Part shown: piece by piece, positions 55,671 to 60,452 of the stretch | Layout: each line of letters opens with the position of its first letter | Position numbering within the stretch: position 1 is the first letter of the stretch | Assembly (NCBI GenBank): GCA_046590575.1 | Contig: JBKJUS010000205.1 | Span: 1 to 60,452, forward strand | Length of the DNA: 60,452 nucleotides | DNA from: DATLNF01 sp046590575 | Lineage (GTDB): Bacteria; Actinomycetota; Actinomycetes; BP-191 | Direction of reading: 5' to 3' | Position numbers and translations under genes: made by a program | The notes under the pieces: model-generated | The model's database searches: none | What the model was told of the DNA's origin: nothing | The model's input: only the letters and a program-made list of their open reading frames with translations

Positions 55671-57178
55671 CGCGTCCGCTATTCGCCCTCCTCGTGACGG
55701 CAACGCTCGTCGGAGCTGGACTGGCCGCGGCGGATGCCACTGCACCCGGCCCGAGGTTGTCTCCCCCGCGAGACCTCCGCCGAGCACCGGTCGTGGGGAG
55801 CCTCGCCGTGTGCCCGGAGCTGCTTCAAGGCCGGAGCGAAGTCACGACCCGGCTCACCGTCGGTACGGCGCTGCCTGGCAGTGTCACCGTGCGGGCTGCG
55901 TCCCTCGTAGCCGGCAGCGGGCAGGGCCCAACGGTGCTGAGCCGGGGCGGAGAGGTGTCCGACTTCGGTACGCCGGTCGACACTGCGGTGGCCGTCGCGG
56001 CCACGGCCGTCGGCGAGCAAGCGGGCGGGCTGGAGGCCGAGCAAGTGTCGCGCGGGGTCGACGGCCGCAACCGCGGTCTGGCTGGCACCCGGTGCGAGTC
56101 GACGGTGCAGGACACCTGGTTCGTCGGCGGCGGCACCAAGCCCGGCGTTGAGTCCGAGGTCCTCCTCGTCAACCCGTACGACGAAGAAGCGCTGGTCGAC
56201 CTGGAGGTGCTCACCGAAGGCGGCCCATCGACGGCACCGGGATTACGCGGCATCGTGGTGCCGGGCCGCCAGCGCACCGTGGTGAAGCTCTCCGACCTGG
56301 AGCCCGACCAGCGGGCGCTCGCCACCCGAGTGGTCACGAGGGTCGGCCGGGTAGCTCCGGCACTTCGTGACTCGCGCTCCGTCATCGACACGCCGTACGG
56401 CGTCGACTGGGTGCCTCGTGCTGGGCTTCCAGCATCGGGAATCGACCTCGTCGGGCTGCCGGGGGGCAACGGTGACCGACTGCTCTACATCGCTGTACCC
56501 GGTGAGGACGACGCGGTCGTCGACGTGCAGGTGACTCTGGCCGACTCCCAACTGGTGCCCGTCGACCTGCGCGAGATCATCGTCCGCGCCGACACGATTG
56601 CGATCATCGACCTCGAGAAGGTCCTGGCGCAGCGTCCGGCGTCGCTGCGGGTGACCTCGCAGGGAGCTGACGTGCTGGCCGGCGCTTATGTCGAGAACCG
56701 GGCCCGCTTCAATCCCATCCGCGAGCTGGCCTGGATCGGGGCGACGCCACCGCTCGTGGGGCCGGCGGTCGTGACCGACTCTCGCGTCACGCCTGCTGTG
56801 GACACCCACCTGGTGCTCACCGCTCCGGACGGCGCCGCGCAGGTCGAAGTGTCGCTGCTCGGCCGTGCCGGCGCGCGGCAGACGCTTCCCCCGCCCGTTC
56901 TGGTCAACATCCCGGCCGGCCGGCAAGTCACGCTGCGCCTCGCCGACCGGCGTTTCGTCGCGTCGCCGCCATCGGACGAGAGGCCTTTCCTCGTGACGCC
57001 GGTGGACGGCTCGGCGCCGGTCTACGCCGCCCGGGTGATCCTCGAGCGGGGGCTCAGAGGCCCGCTCTTCACTGTCATGGCGTTGCGGGCGACAGCGGCT
57101 GACGGGGTGACCGTGCCGGACGTCATCGCGGACCCGCGAGTCGGCCTGGTCGACCCACGCGACCTGCCGGTCCGGTGA
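55667..57178 (+). CDS. DUF5719 family secreted/envelope protein
   Basis: A 503-residue protein with a signal peptide (MTRPLFALLVTATLVGAGLA, cleavage near ADATA). A mostly beta body follows, with QDTWFVGGGTKPGVESEVLL and NPYDEEALVDLEVLTEGGPS, then a repeat of the same theme near DRLLYIAVPGEDDAVVDVQV. This matches the DUF5719 pattern. Two Cys (AVCPELL and TRCESTVQD) could pair. The GTG start overlaps the stop of the large GT2/membrane gene (GTGA), so both are made together and probably work in one envelope complex. The function is unknown. It is convergent with the metallopeptidase-like gene, 20 bases away. Confidence 0.85.
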   Translation: MTRPLFALLVTATLVGAGLAAADATAPGPRLSPPRDLRRAPVVGSLAVCPELLQGRSEVTTRLTVGTALPGSVTVRAASLVAGSGQGPTVLSRGGEVSDFGTPVDTAVAVAATAVGEQAGGLEAEQVSRGVDGRNRGLAGTRCESTVQDTWFVGGGTKPGVESEVLLVNPYDEEALVDLEVLTEGGPSTAPGLRGIVVPGRQRTVVKLSDLEPDQRALATRVVTRVGRVAPALRDSRSVIDTPYGVDWVPRAGLPASGIDLVGLPGGNGDRLLYIAVPGEDDAVVDVQVTLADSQLVPVDLREIIVRADTIAIIDLEKVLAQRPASLRVTSQGADVLAGAYVENRARFNPIRELAWIGATPPLVGPAVVTDSRVTPAVDTHLVLTAPDGAAQVEVSLLGRAGARQTLPPPVLVNIPAGRQVTLRLADRRFVASPPSDERPFLVTPVDGSAPVYAARVILERGLRGPLFTVMALRATAADGVTVPDVIADPRVGLVDPRDLPVR

Positions 57179-57197
57179 CCGCTCACTCCCGTTCCGG

Positions 57198-57638
57198 TCA
57201 GCCGTCTGGCGGGTCGACCACGTCGGGGTCGAGTCCGAGGTGGCGTGCGAGCTCGGTGACGACGACGTCGAGCACCAAATCGGCGAGGTCGGCCCGGTCC
57301 ACCGCGCGAGCCTCGACCGGGCGTCGGTAGACCACCAGACGGGGCGGGTGGGCGGCGCCGTTGGCCCCGGTGTCCGCCGGGAGCAGCCGGGACAGGGGGA
57401 TGACGTCGCCCTCGATGCTTTCCGGCGGGGGCACGTCCTCCACCGCGAACTCGAGCTTGGCTATCTCGTCCGACCAGTGCTCCTCGAGGTGCTCCAAGGC
57501 GTCGAGGACGAGCTCGTCGAACTGCTCGGACTTGGTCTGTGACAGTGGGACGTGAGGGGGCACCAGCCGGCCGCGCAGCCCCCGTCCGCGACGGTCCCGC
57601 CGGCGCCGGCGGGCGGCAGTCGACCCGGTCTCCGTCAT
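57198..57638 (-). CDS. Metallopeptidase-family protein with a degenerate zinc motif
   Basis: A 146-residue protein. The Arg-rich start (RRRRDRRGRGLRGRLVPPHV) is followed by the small gluzincin-like domain (QFDELVLDALEHLEEHWSDE, IAKLEFAVEDVPPPES, RLVVYRRPVEARAVDRADLA) and the helix LVLDVVVTELARHLGLDPDV. In active relatives that helix carries HExxH; here it reads T-E-L-A-R-H, so both zinc His of the core motif are replaced. It is probably not an active protease. The place next to DUF3499 and phosphomannomutase matches Rv3259 in M. tuberculosis. It faces away from the DUF3499 gene. Confidence 0.85.
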   Translation of the reverse strand: MTETGSTAARRRRRDRRGRGLRGRLVPPHVPLSQTKSEQFDELVLDALEHLEEHWSDEIAKLEFAVEDVPPPESIEGDVIPLSRLLPADTGANGAAHPPRLVVYRRPVEARAVDRADLADLVLDVVVTELARHLGLDPDVVDPPDG

Positions 57639-57749
57639 GAGGTGCAGCGTAACGGCCCGGTCGACGGCCGGGCTCGAGCGGCGACACCCCGACAGTCATC
57701 GTCGCCGTGGTGATGGCCGCGACCCCGGCGGGCGGCTACGGTGCCGGAT

Positions 57750-58088
57750 GTGAGCTCATCCCGCCGGTGTTCCCGGTCCTACTGCGCCGAGCCCGCCGCC
57801 GCCACGCTGATCTACATCTATGCCGACTCCAGGGCGGTCCTCGGGCCGCTCGCTGCCCGTCACGAGCCTCATGACTACGACCTCTGCACCCGCCACGCCA
57901 CCACGCTGACCGTTCCTCGCGGGTGGGAGGTTCTCCGCCAGGCGGAGTTGGCGAGCGCCGTGGCGCAGCCACGCAGTGACGACCTCGAAGCGCTCGCCGA
58001 CGCGGTTCGCGAAGCGGCTCGATCCGGCGCCGAGGCGGCCGGGTCCGTGCGACGCGGCCACCTCCGGGTGCTCCGCTCCCCGGGGTAG
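57750..58088 (+). CDS. DUF3499 family protein (putative zinc-binding)
   Basis: A 112-residue protein. RRCSRSYCAEPAAATLIYIY and EPHDYDLCTRHATTLTVPRG give three Cys and nearby His, which could bind zinc. The C-terminal part (RSDDLEALADAVREAARSGA) is helical. This is the DUF3499 pattern, as in Rv3258c. The start is GTG 57750, where the family sequence begins (SSSRRCSR); GTG 57741 adds three residues. The function is unknown. It is divergent from the metallopeptidase-like gene with a 111-bp gap, and lies in the same direction as the zinc-ribbon and phosphomannomutase genes. Confidence 0.87.
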   Translation: MSSSRRCSRSYCAEPAAATLIYIYADSRAVLGPLAARHEPHDYDLCTRHATTLTVPRGWEVLRQAELASAVAQPRSDDLEALADAVREAARSGAEAAGSVRRGHLRVLRSPG

Positions 58089-58221
58089 ACCGGAGGACAG
58101 AGCACGGAGAGGCGCCTGGCCCATCGGCGGTTGGGCCGTTTGGCTCAAGGTTTCTGCTTCATCTGCCGACTGCACAGCGGTGGCGTCGCACGAGCGGTGC
58201 CGGTCCAGAGGGAGTCGGGTC

Positions 58222-58401
58222 ATGGCGGCACAGTGCCGGGTCTGCACCAGCAAGGCGCTCACCGAGATCTCCATCACGATGACGGACGGGTCGGTCGTCG
58301 ACTTCACGTCCTGCCACGCGTGTGAGTCCAAGAGCTACCGCTCGGCCGGCGAGGACCTGCCGCTCGACCGGGTCCTGAGCCTCGCCTCCCGCCGCAAGTA
58401 G
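58222..58401 (+). CDS. 59-residue zinc-ribbon protein
   Basis: A very small protein with two CxxC pairs: Cys5/Cys8 (AAQCRVCTSKA) and Cys31/Cys34 (FTSCHACESKS), with a beta-rich middle (LTEISITMTDGSVVDF). The spacing is that of a single zinc ribbon. GGAG upstream (about 9 bases) supports ATG 58222; the longer open frame to 57976 runs across the end of DUF3499 and is not credible. It lies between the DUF3499 and phosphomannomutase genes. I do not know a named family; it could be an RNA- or protein-binding accessory. Confidence 0.75.
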   Translation: MAAQCRVCTSKALTEISITMTDGSVVDFTSCHACESKSYRSAGEDLPLDRVLSLASRRK

Positions 58402-58458
58402 CATCGGGGCACCGGGCGAGCAACTGCACGACCGGTCTCAGACCGGGAGGCCCGTCAC

Positions 58459-59811
58459 GTGCGCGACGTCAGCGACATCGTCAAGGCGTACGACGTCCGC
58501 GGGGTGGTTCCCGACCAGCTCGACGAGGAACTCGCCCGCGCCTTCGGCGCCGCCTTCACCGAGCTCGCCGATGCCCGGACCGTCGTCATCGGTTACGACA
58601 TGCGCCCGTCGAGCCCCGGGCTCGCCGCCGCCTTTGCCGAGGGAGTGACCGGGCAGGGGCTCGACGCGGTGCTGATCGGACTCGCGTCGACCGACATGCT
58701 CTACTTCGCCTCCGGGCACCTGGACCTGCCCGGCGCGATGTTCACCGCGAGCCACAACCCGGCGCAGTACAACGGCATCAAGCTCTGCTTGGCCGGCGCT
58801 GCTCCGGTCGGTCAGGACACCGGACTCGCGCAGCTGCGCGACCGGGTCAACGCGAACCAGCCGCAGCCGAAGACGGGCGAGCGTCGCGGCACTGTGAGCG
58901 AGCGCAACCTGCTCTCGGCGTACGCGGAGCACCTGCACGGTTTGGTCGACATCCGCGGCAGCCGCCCGCTCACTGTCGTGGTCGACGCCGGTAACGGCAT
59001 GGGCGGCTACACCGTGCCCGCCGTGCTGTCCGGTCTGCCGCTCAAGGTCGTGCCGCTCTTCTTCGAGCTTGACGGGACGTTTCCCAACCACGAAGCCAAC
59101 CCGATCGAGGCCGCCAACCTGGTCGACCTGCAGAAGGCAGTGCTCGCCGAGGGCGCTGACCTGGGGCTGGCTTTCGACGGTGACGCAGACCGCTGCTTCG
59201 TCGTCGACGAGCGGGGCGAGATCGTGTCGCCATCGACGATCACCGCGCTGGTGGCCCAACGGGAGCTGGGCCGCGAGCCGGGCGGCACCGTCATTCACAA
59301 CCTGATCTGCTCGCGCACCGTCGCGGAGGTCGTCCGCGAGGCGGGTGGGACGCCGGTGCGCACCCGTGTCGGCCACTCCTTCATCAAGGCGGTGATGGCA
59401 TCCACCGGCGCCATCTTCGGTGGTGAGCACTCCGGTCACTTCTACTTCCGCGACTTCTGGCGAGCCGACTCCGGCATGCTCGCGGCATTGCACGTGCTGG
59501 CCGCGCTGGGTCGCCAGGACGGCGCCCTGTCGGCCTTGTTGAAGCCGTATGACCGCTATGTCGCGTCCGGAGAGATCAACAGCACAGTGACGGACGCCGC
59601 GACCCGGATGAGTGCCGTCGAGGCGGCGTACGCCGGTCGTGCGGGAGTCGAGATCGACCACCTCGACGGCCTCACCGTCAGCGCCGCCGACTGGTGGTTC
59701 AACCTGCGGCCGTCGAACACCGAGCCGCTGCTGCGGCTCAACGCCGAGGCAGCTGACGCGTCCACGATGGGGCAGGTGCGCGACGAGGTGCTCCAGGTCG
59801 TACGCGGGTAG
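58459..59811 (+). CDS. manB: Phosphomannomutase / phosphoglucomutase
   Basis: A 450-residue alpha-D-phosphohexomutase. The phosphoserine loop is MFTASHNPAQYNGIK with Ser98. The metal loop is FDGDADRC (240-245). The sugar-binding loop is GGEHSGHFYFRDFW, and the phosphate-binding loop is LRPSNTEPLLRLNAE. It converts mannose-6-phosphate to mannose-1-phosphate, feeding the GDP-mannose pyrophosphorylase at 44235. The start is GTG 58459, matching the family's usual N-terminus (IVKAYDVRGVVPDQLDEEL). The equivalent gene in M. tuberculosis is Rv3257c (manB). Confidence 0.95.
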   Translation: MRDVSDIVKAYDVRGVVPDQLDEELARAFGAAFTELADARTVVIGYDMRPSSPGLAAAFAEGVTGQGLDAVLIGLASTDMLYFASGHLDLPGAMFTASHNPAQYNGIKLCLAGAAPVGQDTGLAQLRDRVNANQPQPKTGERRGTVSERNLLSAYAEHLHGLVDIRGSRPLTVVVDAGNGMGGYTVPAVLSGLPLKVVPLFFELDGTFPNHEANPIEAANLVDLQKAVLAEGADLGLAFDGDADRCFVVDERGEIVSPSTITALVAQRELGREPGGTVIHNLICSRTVAEVVREAGGTPVRTRVGHSFIKAVMASTGAIFGGEHSGHFYFRDFWRADSGMLAALHVLAALGRQDGALSALLKPYDRYVASGEINSTVTDAATRMSAVEAAYAGRAGVEIDHLDGLTVSAADWWFNLRPSNTEPLLRLNAEAADASTMGQVRDEVLQVVRG

Positions 59812-59881
59812 GTTAGGCACCTCCGGCGTACGCCGGTCGTTCCTGCTCCTGCTGCCCGTGCCGCTCGGAAGGACACCCCGC

Positions 59882-60058
59882 ATGGACCTCGACCCTAAGT
59901 TGCTGGAGATCCTCGCCTGTCCTGCGTGCCACGCGCCGCTCGCGGTCGATGATGCGGCGTCGACCCTGAACTGCACCAGCGACACCTGCGGTTTGCGCTA
60001 CCCCGTCCGCGACGGTATCCCGGTACTGCTGATCGACGAGGCCGAGAAGCCGGCGTGA
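59882..60058 (+). CDS. Trm112-like zinc-binding protein
   Basis: A 58-residue protein: LLEILACPACHAPLAVDD with CPAC, then LNCTSDTCGLRYPVRDGIPV with two more Cys and the Y-P-x-R-D-G-I-P-V-L-L ending that marks the Trm112/YcaR family. Eukaryotic Trm112 activates methyltransferases; bacterial members are small and mostly uncharacterised. GGAAGGA lies 8 bases before the ATG. Its TGA overlaps the GTG of the SIS-domain gene (GTGA, 60055-60058), so the two are coupled. Confidence 0.9.
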   Translation: MDLDPKLLEILACPACHAPLAVDDAASTLNCTSDTCGLRYPVRDGIPVLLIDEAEKPA

Positions 60059-60452
60059 TTCTGGCTGACCCGTTTGCCCTCGACGACCCGGAGTCGATCG
60101 AGCTGAGCGACCCGTCCGGGATCGTTCGTGACGTTGCGGCGGCTCCCGCGCAGTTGCGCGAGGCGGCGTACACCGCCGGCGAAGTCGACCTGTCGGAGCT
60201 CCGGGAAGGCCCACGACCTCGAGCGATGGTCATCGTGGGCCCGGGTAGATCTGCGCTGGCCGGCGAGGTGCTGGCCGCGCTGGCGGCCCCGAGCTCGCCG
60301 GTGCCAGTCGTCGTCGTACGCAGCGGGCGGCTGCCAGCCTGGGTCGGCGCCGCCGACCTTGTCGTCGGGCTGTCCAGCAGCGGGGCGACGCAGCAGACGC
60401 GCATCGCTGTCGACGAGGCGGTACGACGTGGCGTCCCAGTGGTCGGCATTGC
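60055..60452 (+). CDS. SIS-domain phosphosugar isomerase-like protein, N-terminal part (runs off the right edge)
   Basis: The first 132 codons are present. It starts MILADPFALDDPESIELSDP and has a Rossmann-like SIS core (AMVIVGPGRSALAGEVLAAL, PVVVVRSGRLPAWVGAADLV, VGLSSSGATQQTRIAVDEAV) with the S-S-S-G phosphosugar-binding loop. Its position after phosphomannomutase and Trm112 matches Rv3256c, a phosphoglucose/phosphomannose isomerase-like protein followed by manA. It probably interconverts hexose phosphates for GDP-mannose supply. GTG 60055 overlaps the previous stop. Confidence 0.85.
   Translation, partial: MILADPFALDDPESIELSDPSGIVRDVAAAPAQLREAAYTAGEVDLSELREGPRPRAMVIVGPGRSALAGEVLAALAAPSSPVPVVVVRSGRLPAWVGAADLVVGLSSSGATQQTRIAVDEAVRRGVPVVGI

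Noticed and set aside
58438..59985. A 515-codon minus-strand frame opposite phosphomannomutase
   Set aside because: All four catalytic loops of the mutase are on the plus strand; the minus frame has no family features.

Overview
The window is a high-GC stretch (about 70% by eye) from an actinobacterium. The signs are a perfect mycobacterial-type SOS box, F420 genes (fbiA, fbiB), a WhiB2-like regulator, a mycothiol-dependent-isomerase-like protein, LytR-CpsA-Psr ligases, an L-rhamnose pathway and a WbbL-like rhamnosyltransferase. From memory, the right half follows the M. tuberculosis Rv3255c-Rv3268 neighbourhood (TIGR03089 gene, LCP gene, rml genes, wbbL, GDP-mannose pyrophosphorylase, fbiA/fbiB, whiB2, a metallopeptidase-like gene, DUF3499 gene, phosphomannomutase, SIS gene). 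The order and extra genes do not fit a mycobacterium; I would place it in a Frankia/Jatrophihabitans/Sporichthya-like lineage without naming one.

Left arm (1-8.9 kb): the start of an SOS-controlled DUF222 (13E12/HNH) gene, a YCII protein, a membrane protein, an acyl-CoA thioesterase and a small secreted protein. Next come the two subunits of a 3-oxoacid CoA-transferase, unusually split. Between scoA (7.1-7.9 kb) and scoB (3.1-3.7 kb) lies a tightly overlapping cassette: a 79-residue peptide built almost entirely of D-x-G-A repeats, a JmjC/ROXA-type cupin oxygenase and a sucrase/ferredoxin-like protein. A divergent DinB/MDMPI gene follows, and a haloalkane-dehalogenase-like hydrolase lies beyond scoA. 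The repeat-peptide/cupin/ferredoxin cassette is my main candidate for an undescribed system.

Envelope polysaccharide region (8.9-45.3 kb): a TIGR03089 gene and two LCP genes run leftward. rmlA, rmlB and rmlD supply dTDP-rhamnose, interspersed with two secreted paralogues and an ECF sigma / membrane-protein pair. A large cluster follows, with a Wzm/Wzt ABC exporter, at least nine glycosyltransferases, a Stealth-like protein, two methyltransferases (one with a coiled-coil tail), a YfhO protein, a flippase-like UPF0104 protein, a GAF histidine kinase and a SpoIID/LytB protein with four C-terminal repeats. The cluster ends in the conserved wbbL and mannose-1-phosphate guanylyltransferase genes. 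Together these would build, export and attach a rhamnose/mannose-containing surface polymer.

Right arm (45.3-60.4 kb): a DUF3105 protein, an AlkA-type DNA glycosylase, fbiB and fbiA, a long coiled-coil protein with a Lys-Pro-Ala tail, whiB2, a giant GT2/membrane protein with its DUF5719 partner, a degenerate metallopeptidase, DUF3499, a tiny zinc ribbon, phosphomannomutase, Trm112-like and the start of a SIS-domain gene. Two copies of one palindromic element sit in intergenic gaps at 37.8 and 45.3 kb. I saw no tRNA, rRNA, CRISPR array or insertion sequence.
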